In this document: positions 19,740 through 28,759 of the stretch, one piece after another
How the letters are laid out: each line of letters opens with the position of its first letter
How positions within the stretch are numbered: the stretch's first letter is position 1
Assembly (NCBI GenBank): GCA_020638065.1
Contig: JACKJG010000002.1
Location: 256,669-320,668 of the forward strand
Reading direction: 5' to 3'
Source of the DNA: Hyphomicrobiaceae bacterium
GTDB lineage: Bacteria; Pseudomonadota; Alphaproteobacteria; Rhizobiales; Devosiaceae
Length of the DNA stretch: 64,000 nucleotides
Program-made: the position numbers and the translations under genes
The notes under the pieces: model-generated
What the model saw: only the letters and a program-made list of their open reading frames with translations
Database searches by the model: none
What the model was told of the DNA's origin: nothing

Positions 19740-19982
19740 ATGTCTAGAAAGAATTCTCCTCAGGCCTTGAGGGAGAGCATTTCAAGCTCACTTCGGGCAG
19801 GCGCGAAGCCGAAGGATGTTCTCAAAGTGGTGAGAAAGCAGTTTCCCGATGCCAAATCCAAGGAAGTGGCGCTGGCTGCCTTTTCGCTGATGATCGAGCT
19901 TTCCGAGAGCAATCAGGAAGCTGCGAGCGCGCTGCAGGATATCGGCCTCAGCGCGCGCAAAGGCTCCGACAAGGACGCCTAG
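19740..19982 (+). CDS. Small helical hypothetical protein
   Basis: About 80 residues, polar and helical (RESISSSLRAGAKPKDVLKV, then LAAFSLMIELSESNQEAASAL). No family is recognised and no signal or membrane segment is seen. An alternative TTG start at 19716 is possible; neither start has a strong ribosome-binding site. It lies alone between the polyketide locus and the sugar regulon. Confidence 0.5.
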   Translation: MSRKNSPQALRESISSSLRAGAKPKDVLKVVRKQFPDAKSKEVALAAFSLMIELSESNQEAASALQDIGLSARKGSDKDA

Positions 19983-20117
19983 ATCGCGCAGAATGCCGCT
20001 CCGGTATCTGCAATCGGGCCCGTCAAACAATCACCGTTTGTGGGCTTGGGATGCCTGCAAGACAAAGTGGCGGTGGATGTAGTCCGAGGCGAACTAGTCT
20101 CACCTGCAGCAATCGAG

Positions 20118-20912
20118 CTAAAGCGCATTAACGGCGCCGCCGTCAACAACAAGAGTCTGTCCGGTCACGTAGCGGGCGGCCGGTGACAGCAGATAAGTCA
20201 TGGCCCAACCGATGTCTTCGGGCTGACCGAGCTCTTTCATCGGGATTCGCCGAAGTATTGCCTCGACCCTTTTTGGATCGTTGCTGGTGGCCTGTCTATA
20301 CATCGGCGTGTCGAACCAACCCGGGGCAACGGCGTTGGTCCGCACGCCGGTCGGCGCGAGTTCGACGGAAAGCGTCCGAACCAGCCCGAGAAGTGCCGAT
20401 TTTGCAGCGGCGTAACCCGACACATTCGGCAATCCGAGAAACGATGCCATCGAGGCGGTGAACAGGATTGAACCTTTGCGAGAAACGATCTGGGGCAGGA
20501 AGGCTCTCGTGAGTGCAAACGCCCCGGATACATGGGTGGTCAGCACGCTTTCAAACGACGCTTGTTCCATTTCCGCGACAGGCTTCTTCACTGTGATGCC
20601 CGCGTTGTTGATCAGAGCGGATATGGAGCTGTATTCCGCCTCCACAGCTTGTGCGAAAGCTTCTGCCTCGTCGGTGCGGGTGATATCGAACGCGGCAACG
20701 CCTGTTTGCGGTCCAAGTTTCTTACTGAGTTGCTCAAGTTTTTCCGTGCTGGTGCCCGACAGGATCACATGCGCGCCTGCAGCAACAAGGCAAGCGGCTA
20801 TGCCCTGCCCCAGGCCACCGCTCGCGCCTGTTAGCAGAACCCTTTGACCCTCGAGCGAGAAGGCAGCCGGGAAGTTCTTCGAGGCAGATCGTTCGTTGCT
20901 CACGCTGTCCAA
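20118..20912 (-). CDS. SDR oxidoreductase (gluconate 5-dehydrogenase-like)
   Basis: 264 residues, classical SDR: TGASGGLG at 28-35, NNAG at 102-105, catalytic Tyr167 and Lys171 in GYAAAK, and the C-terminal VTGQTLVVDGG signature. Members with this pattern oxidise or reduce sugars and sugar acids. The gene overlaps the end of the upstream SDR gene by 13 bases, so the two form an operon that is divergent from the mutarotase-like gene and shares its operator region. The likely substrate is a sugar or aldonate of the surrounding pathway; the exact position oxidised cannot be read from the sequence. Confidence 0.85.
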   Translation of the reverse strand: MDSVSNERSASKNFPAAFSLEGQRVLLTGASGGLGQGIAACLVAAGAHVILSGTSTEKLEQLSKKLGPQTGVAAFDITRTDEAEAFAQAVEAEYSSISALINNAGITVKKPVAEMEQASFESVLTTHVSGAFALTRAFLPQIVSRKGSILFTASMASFLGLPNVSGYAAAKSALLGLVRTLSVELAPTGVRTNAVAPGWFDTPMYRQATSNDPKRVEAILRRIPMKELGQPEDIGWAMTYLLSPAARYVTGQTLVVDGGAVNAL

Positions 20913-21649
20913 CCTCCGTCAATGTTGATCGCCTGCCCCGTCATGTAGGCGCTGGCGTCATGCGCGAGGTAGAGCACCAAATGCGCAATTTCCGCTGGAT
21001 GACCCAGCCTGCCCATGGGTTGTCGCGTCACAAATGCGGCAAGCGCCTTATCGTGGTCGCCTGTGGCCGTAAGCCTTTGATGCAGGGACGGACTGTCCAC
21101 AGTGCCGGGACAGATTGCGTTGCACCGTACGCCTGTTTGAACGAAGTCAGCGGCGATGGCCTTGGTCAGGCCGATGACTGCGGCTTTTGACGCGCCATAG
21201 GCGAACCTGTTCGGCACCCCCTTCACGCTCGACGCGACTGACGACATGTTGATGATCGACCCACTGCCTTTCTCCAACATGGCAGGCAAGTGCACCCGGA
21301 TCATGCGAAACATCGCCCTGGCGTTGAGATCAAACGAGCGGTCCCAATCGGACTCTTCGCATTCCAGAATCGTGCCGTTGTGCACATAGCCGACGCAATT
21401 GAACAGCACATCGAGTCGACCGGTCAGGTCGGGCGTTGCGGCAACTGCCTCCCGGTCCGTAACATCGAGACGAATTGAGGTGATGCCTTCGATCTCATCC
21501 AATTCCGCCAACGCGCGTTCGCTGATGTCGGCCGCAAAAACACGGGCGCCCGCTTTGGCCAGGAGTTCTGCTGAAGCCCGTCCGATGCCCTGCCCTGCCG
21601 CGGTGACGAGTGCCACCTTGCCTGCGAGTGAAAATTCCGGCTCGTTCAT
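20900..21649 (-). CDS. BDH2/2-keto-3-deoxy-fuconate dehydrogenase-type SDR
   Basis: About 249 residues. TAAGQGIG at 16-23, Ser137 in NMSSVASSVKG, catalytic Tyr151 and Lys155 (FAYGASKAAVIGLTKAIAAD), then GVRCNAICPGTVDSPSLHQR and a DGGW ending. This run of motifs is closely like human BDH2 and the bacterial 2-keto-3-deoxy-L-fuconate dehydrogenases, which oxidise C4 of a 2-keto-3-deoxy acid. ATG 21649 is preceded by GAGG at seven bases; the longer upstream frame has no support. It is the first gene of a leftward pair behind a GGT/ACC operator. Confidence 0.85.
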   Translation of the reverse strand: MNEPEFSLAGKVALVTAAGQGIGRASAELLAKAGARVFAADISERALAELDEIEGITSIRLDVTDREAVAATPDLTGRLDVLFNCVGYVHNGTILECEESDWDRSFDLNARAMFRMIRVHLPAMLEKGSGSIINMSSVASSVKGVPNRFAYGASKAAVIGLTKAIAADFVQTGVRCNAICPGTVDSPSLHQRLTATGDHDKALAAFVTRQPMGRLGHPAEIAHLVLYLAHDASAYMTGQAINIDGGWTA

Positions 21650-21750
21650 TGTGGTACCTCTCTTGTCCAAAGCCTTGCTTTTCCGATGCGCCGCTCTTGC
21701 CGTCGGCGCGACGGGTTGACCGAAGGCGGTCCATCGTGATGTAAATATCT

Positions 21751-21770
21751 GGTGGCTGGACCACCTGACC
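21751..21770. promoter_or_regulatory. Operator site A of the sugar-acid regulon
   Basis: GGTGGCTGGACCACCTGACC lies in the divergent region between the two-SDR operon and the mutarotase-like gene. It contains the inverted repeat GGTGG-ctgga-CCACC. Aligned with site B it shares TGGnnnGACCACCyGACCTTT. GntR/FCD regulators commonly bind GGT..ACC dyads, and such a regulator is encoded at 31872. Confidence 0.55.
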
Positions 21771-21896
21771 TTTATTGCGCCTATTCTCGAAACGCAAGAC
21801 TGCAGGGGGCCATAGAGGTCTGCACCGGCGCTGCGGGCATTCTCTTGTTTCTGCGCCATGTGTATTGTCGGTCAAAGCGACCGGGAGGAATGAGAA

Positions 21897-22904
21897 TTGA
21901 CGGCAACCCGCACGCTCTCATGGCCAGGCGGAACGGTCACAGTTTCATCGCTAGGCGGGATGATCGGCCCTGCCGTTTTCCTTTTGGACAACGGGCGGCA
22001 AGTCAGCCCGCTGCACGTTGCACCCTGGTGGAACGAACCGGAAAGCCGTGACCTTGATGGCATGCATCGCAATCTCCGGGGCGAGTGGCCGTGCGTGCCA
22101 TTCGGATATCCCGTCGACCGCGACACTTTCCCCGCTGAGTGGAAACCCGCGCTGCCCGTGGACGACCATGTGGATTATGTTCACGGGTACGCTTCAAACC
22201 ACAACTGGACTTTTCTCAGCGTCGATGGCGATGCTGAGGTCGCAATGGAAATCAACTATCCCGGTGAGCATCCGGTGCGCCGGCTGGAGCGAAGGATCAG
22301 GCCTTCAAAAGGTACCGGGCTCGAGATCGACCTGAAAATTGACGTGAGACGAAACTGCAGTTTGCCCGTCGCCCTGCACTGGTGTTTCGCCTTGCCCGAC
22401 GTGCCCGGACAAGCCCAGCTTTTGCCCGGCGGTTTCTCCAGTGGCGCCACTTATCCCGCCAGTCTGGCGCCCGGCGCGGAACTGTTTGCGCCCGGTAGGT
22501 CATTCTCGGAACTGTCAAACGTCCCTGCCCGAATTGGGTTGGCAACAGATGCCACCAGACTGCCCTTTGACCGGAACGTCGAGGAACTGTTGCAGCTCAA
22601 CGGAACCGACGGGCACTTTTCGTTACTGAACCGGCACGACGCCTATCGGGTCGACCTGACGTGGCCGGCAGCCACGCTTCCCAGTGTCTTACTTTGGTAC
22701 TCCAACAAGGGCCGTCAATTCGCCCCTTGGAACGGCCGTAACCTGTGCATCGGCATAGAGCCATGCCGATCCGCATTCGGCATGTCACCTGCGACTTGCA
22801 GCCAGCCCAACCCGCTGAGCGAGTCCGGGGTCCCGACCAGCCTGGACCTGCCGACGGGCAAGGAATGCACCTTTACCTATTCGATACAGGTCTCGCCGCT
22901 CTAG
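21897..22904 (+). CDS. Aldose 1-epimerase (galactose mutarotase)-like protein
   Basis: 335 residues with the all-beta galactose-mutarotase-like character: many beta strands, HYxxH-like histidines in the middle (DDHVDYVHGYASNHNW, about 88-103) and an acidic residue late in the chain (GIEPCRSAFG). It probably interconverts anomers of a free sugar taken up by the neighbouring ABC system. The start is TTG 21897, decided by GGGAGGAA seven bases upstream; the nearby ATG at 21890 is in another frame. No signal peptide, so cytoplasmic. Confidence 0.65.
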   Translation: MTATRTLSWPGGTVTVSSLGGMIGPAVFLLDNGRQVSPLHVAPWWNEPESRDLDGMHRNLRGEWPCVPFGYPVDRDTFPAEWKPALPVDDHVDYVHGYASNHNWTFLSVDGDAEVAMEINYPGEHPVRRLERRIRPSKGTGLEIDLKIDVRRNCSLPVALHWCFALPDVPGQAQLLPGGFSSGATYPASLAPGAELFAPGRSFSELSNVPARIGLATDATRLPFDRNVEELLQLNGTDGHFSLLNRHDAYRVDLTWPAATLPSVLLWYSNKGRQFAPWNGRNLCIGIEPCRSAFGMSPATCSQPNPLSESGVPTSLDLPTGKECTFTYSIQVSPL

Positions 22905-22994
22905 CGATCAAGGAACCTGTCGGCAGAAACTACCTGCGCAGGTGCGGCGCGACAGGCTTGACCGTTCAACTGAGACCCGCTAACAGTACTAAAT

Positions 22995-23012
22995 TGGTCT
23001 GACCACCCGACC
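22995..23012. promoter_or_regulatory. Operator site B of the sugar-acid regulon
   Basis: TGGTCTGACCA is a perfect 11-base palindrome (22995-23005), followed by CCCGACC. It lies in the 135-base gap before the RraA-like gene and matches site A over TGGnnnGACCACCyGACCTTT. The spacing before the next start fits a regulated promoter for the RraA-UxuA-GH38 operon. Confidence 0.6.
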
Positions 23013-23039
23013 TTTGCAAAGTTCAAACCGCGAGTTGCA

Positions 23040-23705
23040 ATGTCTACCTACGATCCGGCGCTTTTCGACACCATCAGGACGAGCCTCACTTCGAGCGTGC
23101 TCGGTGACGTCATGGATGCGGCGGGGCTGCGCCGCCAGTTTCTGCCGCCCAGACTGAAACCCGTGGGTGACATACGAGTACTGGTTGGCGCGGCGATGAC
23201 CGTGCTGGAGCGGGACATTTCGGAGGACGCGGACATCGAGCCTTTTGGGTTGATGTTCAACGCCCTGGATGACCTCAAAGCCGGAGAAATCTACCTGTGT
23301 ACCGGCAGCCGAAACCCCTATGCGCTCTGGGGCGAATTGATGAGTTCACGCGCCCAGGCCCTGGGCGCGGTCGGAGCGGTGGTCGATGGTTTTCACCGCG
23401 ACACAGCGGGTATTCTGGCGCGCAAGTTCCCCGTTTATTCAGCCGGCGCTTACGCCCAGGACCAGCGCTCGCGCGGGGCGGTGATGGATTTTCGTTGCCC
23501 ATTGACGTTCGACAATGGCACGCGGGTCGAATGCGGCGACATCATCGTGGCGGATGTGGATGGGGTGCTCGCTATCCCGGCCAGTGTCGCGACGGAAATC
23601 GTTGCTGCTGCGTTGGAAAAATCCAGCGCAGAAAAACAGGTGCAAGGCATGATCGAAGCCGGACAAAGCACCGCGGACATATTTGAACGCACCGGCATCA
23701 TGTGA
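23040..23705 (+). CDS. RraA-family protein (HMG/oxaloacetate aldolase-like)
   Basis: 221 residues. The RraA core is visible: SSVLGDVMDAAG (about 18-29), GELMSSRAQALGAVGAVVDG (about 100-119) with the following RD pair (HRD) used for metal and substrate binding in 4-hydroxy-4-methyl-2-oxoglutarate aldolases, and DIIVADVDGVLAIP near the C-terminus. The family includes class II pyruvate aldolases and decarboxylases. Inside a sugar-acid operon, cleavage of a 2-keto-3-deoxy or 2,4-diketo acid is the best guess. It is followed at once by the UxuA-type gene, with overlap of stop and ribosome-binding site. Confidence 0.8.
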   Translation: MSTYDPALFDTIRTSLTSSVLGDVMDAAGLRRQFLPPRLKPVGDIRVLVGAAMTVLERDISEDADIEPFGLMFNALDDLKAGEIYLCTGSRNPYALWGELMSSRAQALGAVGAVVDGFHRDTAGILARKFPVYSAGAYAQDQRSRGAVMDFRCPLTFDNGTRVECGDIIVADVDGVLAIPASVATEIVAAALEKSSAEKQVQGMIEAGQSTADIFERTGIM

Positions 23706-23713
23706 GGAATGAC

Positions 23714-24796
23714 ATGAAGATTGGCCTCGGTCTTTATCGCGAGTCCCTGAACGACGACAATTTCCGCTTCGCCGCCCAGGCAGGTGCCACCCACATTGTT
23801 GCGCATTTGACAAGCTACCTTTCGTCGTCCGGTCCCAGCCTCTCCCGCGGCAGCGAGAACGAAGGTTGGGGTGACTGTTCGACAGACGAACTGTGGAGCT
23901 TCGAAGAGATGTCAGGACTTGTGTCACAGGCACGGTCACACGGACTGGAGATAGCGGCGCTCGAGAATTTCTCGCCAAAATTCTGGTCAGATATCCTGCT
24001 CGATGGCCCCGCAAAATCTGCGCAGATGGACGGTTTGAAACGGCTGGTTCGCGACGCCGGGCGCGCCGCTATCCCCTGTATCGGCTACAATTTTTCTATT
24101 GCGGGTGTGTGGGGCTGGACGCGTGGACCCATGTCCCGGGCCGGTGCGGTTTCTGTCGGGTTTGACGGGTCGAAAGTCGATCTCAACTCTCCCCTGCCAG
24201 ACGGAATTGTCTGGAACATGCGCTATCGGGAGGGCAATCCGCATGCCGTGCCGATCAAGGTTACAAACGAACAAATCTGGGAACGCCTGACCTGGTTTCT
24301 CAATGAACTGGTACCGGTGGCCGAAGAAGCCGGCGTGCGTCTCGCGGCCCATCCAGACGATCCGCCGGTGGATGCCATGCGCGGCGCGGCGCGGCTCGTG
24401 AACCAACCTCACAAGTACAATCGGCTTCTGGACATCAAGGACAGTCCTGCAAACAGTACGGAACTCTGCCTAGGCTCCTTGCAGGAAATGACCGAGGGAG
24501 ACGTGTATCAGACGATCCGCGACATCGCGCGGCGCGATCGCATTGGCTACATCCATTTCCGCAATGTGAAGGGCAAAGTGCCCGATTACGTTGAAACCTT
24601 CATCGATGATGGCGACCTCGACATGGTCGAAGTGGTTCGCATTCTGCGTGAAGAGAACTTCGAGGGCGTAATGGTTCCCGACCACACGCCCGAGCTTGTT
24701 TGCAGTGCACCTTGGCACGCTGGCATGGCCTATGCGCTTGGTTACATGCGTGCCCTGGTCAATACCGCGCACCTACTCGGACCTTCGACGAAATGA
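23714..24796 (+). CDS. uxuA: Mannonate dehydratase-family enzyme
   Basis: About 360 residues, a TIM-barrel of the UxuA family that dehydrates D-mannonate to 2-keto-3-deoxy-gluconate with a divalent metal. Recognisable pieces are LAAHPDDPP (about 213-221, metal-site region), LDIKDSPANSTELCLGSLQEM, IHFRNVKG (about 275) and VMVPDHTPEL near the end. ATG 23714 follows GAGGAA, which overlaps the stop of the RraA gene. Context (BDH2-like dehydrogenase, lactate-type oxidase) leaves open that the true substrate is a related aldonate such as a 6-deoxy-mannonate. Confidence 0.85.
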   Translation: MKIGLGLYRESLNDDNFRFAAQAGATHIVAHLTSYLSSSGPSLSRGSENEGWGDCSTDELWSFEEMSGLVSQARSHGLEIAALENFSPKFWSDILLDGPAKSAQMDGLKRLVRDAGRAAIPCIGYNFSIAGVWGWTRGPMSRAGAVSVGFDGSKVDLNSPLPDGIVWNMRYREGNPHAVPIKVTNEQIWERLTWFLNELVPVAEEAGVRLAAHPDDPPVDAMRGAARLVNQPHKYNRLLDIKDSPANSTELCLGSLQEMTEGDVYQTIRDIARRDRIGYIHFRNVKGKVPDYVETFIDDGDLDMVEVVRILREENFEGVMVPDHTPELVCSAPWHAGMAYALGYMRALVNTAHLLGPSTK

Positions 24797-24973
24797 CTGG
24801 TCCCGTCTTCAATTCCCAACTGGCGTCGCCGCGGTTGTTTCCTCCCAGGGTACCGCCTCACGCCGCGCCCCGCGGACTCCTCCAAGCCGCGGGGCTCCCT
24901 TTCAATCCACGTGCCGACAGCAATTGCTGACCGGGAATCTCATCGCTTCGGCAAAGCCGGCAGAGGACCATTC

Positions 24974-27529
24974 ATGATCAAGGAAATCCTGTTCGTCCCT
25001 CATAGTCATACCGACATCGGGTACACGCATCCTCAACCGGTGATTCTTGAATTGCATCGCCGGTTCCTTGAGCAGGCTCTTGAGATGACCGAGGAGACAG
25101 CCGACCGGCAGGATGGCAGTGCCTTCAAATGGATGATCGAAGTAACCGGGACGGCGATCGATTATTGGCGGCGCGCTTCGAGCGGCGAACGCGACCGTTT
25201 GGTGAAGGCCACGCAGGATGGACGGGTCGAGGTTGCTGCGATGCGGTGGAACCAGGCCCAGCTTTCAGACCACCACATGCTGATCGAGGCCATGAAACCG
25301 GTTGAGGAACTGCGGCAGGCAGGCATTCCGATCCGGCATGCGATGAACACAGATGTGAACGGGCTCAATTGGGGCGTGGTCGATATTCTGTCCGATTTCG
25401 GCATCGAGACCATGTCGATGGCAATCAACGAGCACTTTGGCTACGCCGTTCGTCCACGTCCGCAGGCTTTCAACTGGCGATCCGCTTCGGGCCGTCAGGT
25501 TCTGGTCTACAACGGCTTGATGTACGGGGTGACAGTCAGCAGCTGGCTCGGCATCCCGCACGACCCCGAGCGCACCAGGCGCGCCGTTCCGCGACTGGCG
25601 GAATTGCTCGGGCAGCGCGGCTATCCTCATGACCTGCTGATCATGCAGGCAACAAATGTCCACATTCATGACAATGCGCCGCCCAATCCGGACTTGCCTG
25701 ACTACATACGCCGGTTCAATTCTGAAAGTGACGGCATCAAGCTGCGTATCGCGACGATGAGCGAAGCGTTTGCTGCCCTCAAGTCTGAAGATCTGAGTAA
25801 TATTCCAACCTTGAAGGGTGATTGGCCCGACTGGTGGACTTTCGGGTCCGGGAGCACGGCACGCGAAACTGCAGTGACCCTTTCGGGTCAGCGGGCGTTG
25901 CGAGACGCCCAGCAGTTGCTGTCTTGGCACGCCGCGAGAACGACACGCTCCCGGGAACTGGAGCGGGAGGCGGCGGAGGCGCTCGCCCTTTTCGTCGAAC
26001 ATACGTACACGTCCGACAGCGCCGCCAAAAAACCCGATAATCTGGAAAGTCTAAACCAGATCCACTGGAAAAAGAACCTCGCCTACGAAGGGTTCAGCCT
26101 GGCGCGGATGTTGCGGCGGGACGGACTTCACCAATTGGCGTCGCTGCACGCAGGGGACGAGCCTGCCGGACTATTTTACAATCCGCTGCCCTTCCCGGTT
26201 TCCCGGTCACTGCGCATCCCCAAAACCGACCTTACTACGGTCCTGCTTGAACCCTGGTCCAACATGCTGCAACGCCAGGACAAGATTTTCGGGGAAGTGC
26301 TCGACGAGGAGACTTTCTCCGTTGCAGTCGATCTGCCGGCGCTTAGCTATGCCATCGTCCCACAATCGGCCTTCGAACAGCGTTTGGGAAAGTTGGACGC
26401 ATCCGAAGGTCACCTCGTAAATGATCACGTTGAAATTCGCTTCGACACGATCGGTGGCGGGGTCAGCTCGCTTCTTGTCGATGGCGTTGAGCGCATATCC
26501 GACTGGGACTTCCGATTTGGCGTGCCCGTGCTGGAAAGCCCGGAGACCGGCCTCAGGACGGCCATCTACGGACCTCCCCGTTTTGCCGACCTCGAACATG
26601 CCCTCGACCTTCATCAGGATTGGCATACGGACTGGGTTGCGCGGCGGCAAGCGGCCACATTTCGGGAAACCAGAGTGCGTCAGAGCAAAGGTCACTGCGA
26701 AGTCATCCAGGATTTTGCCCACTCAAACGGCGAGTGCGTCAGCGTCATCTACCGGCTTTCGGCTGGCGATGCGGGATTGACGATTGAAACCGTGGTCGAC
26801 AAGAAGCGAGTTACCACGCCGCACGCGCATTATCTCCCGCTTCCGCTTGCCCTTTCTGACGGGTGGACCACGCACTACGAGACAGCCGGCGCAACGGTCG
26901 AATTGGACCGTGAACAACTAACCGGGGGCAACCGCCACTTCGTGACCACGCAGCGCTTCCTGCGTATGCAGGATCATGAGCGGGGCGTAACTTTTGCCAC
27001 GCCGGACCTTCCCTTGTTCCAGGTCGGTGGCTTCACTTTCGGCCGGCACGTCGCGGGCGAAGTTAAACGTGACCACCCCGTGCTTCTGGCCTGGCTCAAC
27101 AACAATTACTGGGACACAAACTTCGAAATCTCGCAGTCCGGCCCCTTGCGATCGCGACTGCATTTGATTGCACACGAGTGCGAATGCTTGTCGCGTTCAA
27201 TTGCCCGCGCCCTGCCCTATGTGGTGGAACCGCAGTATCACATCATGCGTGCAACCGGCGCTGCCACGGGGAGCCTGTTTGACATTGACGCCGACGGGCT
27301 TCTGATCACCGGCATGGAGCGTTCCGACCAGACCGTGAGATTCTACGTATTGAACCCCGAAAATGAGCCAAAAGTTTTGCGGCTGGGGTCGGCCGCTCTG
27401 AACATGTTGGCAGCAAATCTGATTCAGTTGAGCGGCAAGGTCATCGGAGCTTGTACCGTGACAAACGGGTCATTGAATTTGGAAGTTGCCGGGAGGGATT
27501 GGGTCGGGCTTGAAGTCGAGGTGGCCTAG
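24974..27529 (+). CDS. GH38-like (alpha-mannosidase-type) glycosidase
   Basis: About 851 residues without a signal peptide. The N-terminal catalytic region opens with FVPHSHTDIGYTHPQP, the histidine/aspartate metal motif of family GH38, and continues with MNTDVNGLNWG (candidate nucleophile Asp). A helical middle region and a large beta-sandwich C-terminus follow, as in GH38 proteins. GH38 enzymes are zinc-dependent alpha-mannosidases; this divergent member could act on alpha-mannosides or 6-deoxy analogues imported by the ABC transporter. ATG 24974 follows AGAGGA. Last gene of the operon; a strong terminator lies about 30 bases beyond. Confidence 0.75.
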   Translation: MIKEILFVPHSHTDIGYTHPQPVILELHRRFLEQALEMTEETADRQDGSAFKWMIEVTGTAIDYWRRASSGERDRLVKATQDGRVEVAAMRWNQAQLSDHHMLIEAMKPVEELRQAGIPIRHAMNTDVNGLNWGVVDILSDFGIETMSMAINEHFGYAVRPRPQAFNWRSASGRQVLVYNGLMYGVTVSSWLGIPHDPERTRRAVPRLAELLGQRGYPHDLLIMQATNVHIHDNAPPNPDLPDYIRRFNSESDGIKLRIATMSEAFAALKSEDLSNIPTLKGDWPDWWTFGSGSTARETAVTLSGQRALRDAQQLLSWHAARTTRSRELEREAAEALALFVEHTYTSDSAAKKPDNLESLNQIHWKKNLAYEGFSLARMLRRDGLHQLASLHAGDEPAGLFYNPLPFPVSRSLRIPKTDLTTVLLEPWSNMLQRQDKIFGEVLDEETFSVAVDLPALSYAIVPQSAFEQRLGKLDASEGHLVNDHVEIRFDTIGGGVSSLLVDGVERISDWDFRFGVPVLESPETGLRTAIYGPPRFADLEHALDLHQDWHTDWVARRQAATFRETRVRQSKGHCEVIQDFAHSNGECVSVIYRLSAGDAGLTIETVVDKKRVTTPHAHYLPLPLALSDGWTTHYETAGATVELDREQLTGGNRHFVTTQRFLRMQDHERGVTFATPDLPLFQVGGFTFGRHVAGEVKRDHPVLLAWLNNNYWDTNFEISQSGPLRSRLHLIAHECECLSRSIARALPYVVEPQYHIMRATGAATGSLFDIDADGLLITGMERSDQTVRFYVLNPENEPKVLRLGSAALNMLAANLIQLSGKVIGACTVTNGSLNLEVAGRDWVGLEVEVA

Positions 27530-27558
27530 CCCGCCACTGACACCCTTACGGTAGTCTT

Positions 27559-27590
27559 GGCGGCGGAAGCAATTCCGCCGCCATTTTCTT
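27559..27590 (+). terminator. Rho-independent terminator after the GH38-like gene
   Basis: A perfect 10-base-pair stem, GGCGGCGGAA with TTCCGCCGCC, closes a GCAA tetraloop and is followed by ATTTTCTTG. The T-rich side is on the plus strand, so it ends the rightward operon. The leftward ABC ATPase gene converges on it. Confidence 0.85.
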
Positions 27591-27607
27591 GTTGTAGACT
27601 GGCCCGA

Positions 27608-28666
27608 TCAGGCGACGAGCCGTACGCCGTTGTTACCGGTGAAGAAGTGCAGTCGTTCTGCACTTGGCCGGACGTGAAGCTTCTCACCAGGCTTCGCCGA
27701 AATGCGCTCCCGAAACACGCCGACCAGATCCTGCCCGGCATAGCGCATCATGACCTGGGTTTCGGAGCCAGTTGGCTCGACAGTAACGACCTGCATGGCG
27801 AGGCCTTCCGGGTCGAGTTGGAAGTGCTCGGGCCGAATTCCCAACGTGACAGGGCGGCCCGCCTCATGCGCGGGAACCTTGCCCAAAGCAATGCGGTCGC
27901 CCGTAGGAAGCACAAGAGCGTCTCCTTCAAGTGTGCCTTGAACGAAGTTCATCGCCGGCGAACCGATAAACCCGGCCACAAACTTGTTGGCAGGATTGTC
28001 GTAAAGTTCAAGAGGCGTGCCGACCTGTTCAATCAGCCCGTCATGCATGACGACAATTCTGTCGGCCATGGTCATCGCCTCGATCTGGTCGTGCGTGACG
28101 TAGATCGTCGTGGTTTGCAGCCGGTGATGGTTCTGCTTGATTTCCGAGCGCATTTGGACACGCAACTTGGCATCAAGGTTGGAAAGCGGTTCGTCAAACA
28201 GAAAAACTTCCGGGCTGCGGACGATGGCGCGTCCCATCGCGACGCGCTGCCGTTGACCACCCGAAAGCTGTTTGGGGAAACGCTCCAGTTGGTCAGTCAG
28301 GCCCAGAATTGCCGCAACCTCTTCAACACGTTTTTTGGTGGTTTGCTTGTCGACGCGCAACATCTTGAGCGAGAACCCCATGTTCTCTTCAACCGTCATG
28401 TGCGGATAAAGCGCGTAGGACTGGAAGACCATTGCGATGTCGCGGTTCTTGGGTGGCATTTCATTGACAACACGGCCGCCAATTGAAATCTCGCCGCCAG
28501 TTATGTCTTCAAGACCGGCAATCATGCGCAGCAAAGTAGACTTGCCGCACCCGGACGGACCGACGAGGCTAACGAATTCCCCGTCGGCAATGTCGATCGA
28601 CACGCCGTGCAGAACAGGCACTGTTCCGTAATTCTTGCGCAAGTCGCGAACGCTTACACTCCCCAT
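27608..28666 (-). CDS. ABC transporter ATP-binding protein (MalK/UgpC type)
   Basis: 352 residues. Walker A GPSGCGKST at 36-44, Q-loop Gln82, signature LSGGQ 134-138, Walker B VFLFDEP 154-160, switch His in VTHDQIEAMTMADRI, and a C-terminal OB-type regulatory domain (TOBE, about 240-352). This energises CUT1-type sugar importers. It is the only ATPase of this class in the window. It probably serves the permeases at 32581-34313 and possibly also the ATPase-less fucose-type importer at 39664-42775. Confidence 0.95.
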   Translation of the reverse strand: MGSVSVRDLRKNYGTVPVLHGVSIDIADGEFVSLVGPSGCGKSTLLRMIAGLEDITGGEISIGGRVVNEMPPKNRDIAMVFQSYALYPHMTVEENMGFSLKMLRVDKQTTKKRVEEVAAILGLTDQLERFPKQLSGGQRQRVAMGRAIVRSPEVFLFDEPLSNLDAKLRVQMRSEIKQNHHRLQTTTIYVTHDQIEAMTMADRIVVMHDGLIEQVGTPLELYDNPANKFVAGFIGSPAMNFVQGTLEGDALVLPTGDRIALGKVPAHEAGRPVTLGIRPEHFQLDPEGLAMQVVTVEPTGSETQVMMRYAGQDLVGVFRERISAKPGEKLHVRPSAERLHFFTGNNGVRLVA

Positions 28667-28759
28667 TGCTTATCTCCATTATGGTTCGGGCGCGACATGC
28701 GCCACTTGCTTGCCCGAGCAGCTTCGCTCAGGATTCTGAAGGCATGAAAACCAATTGGC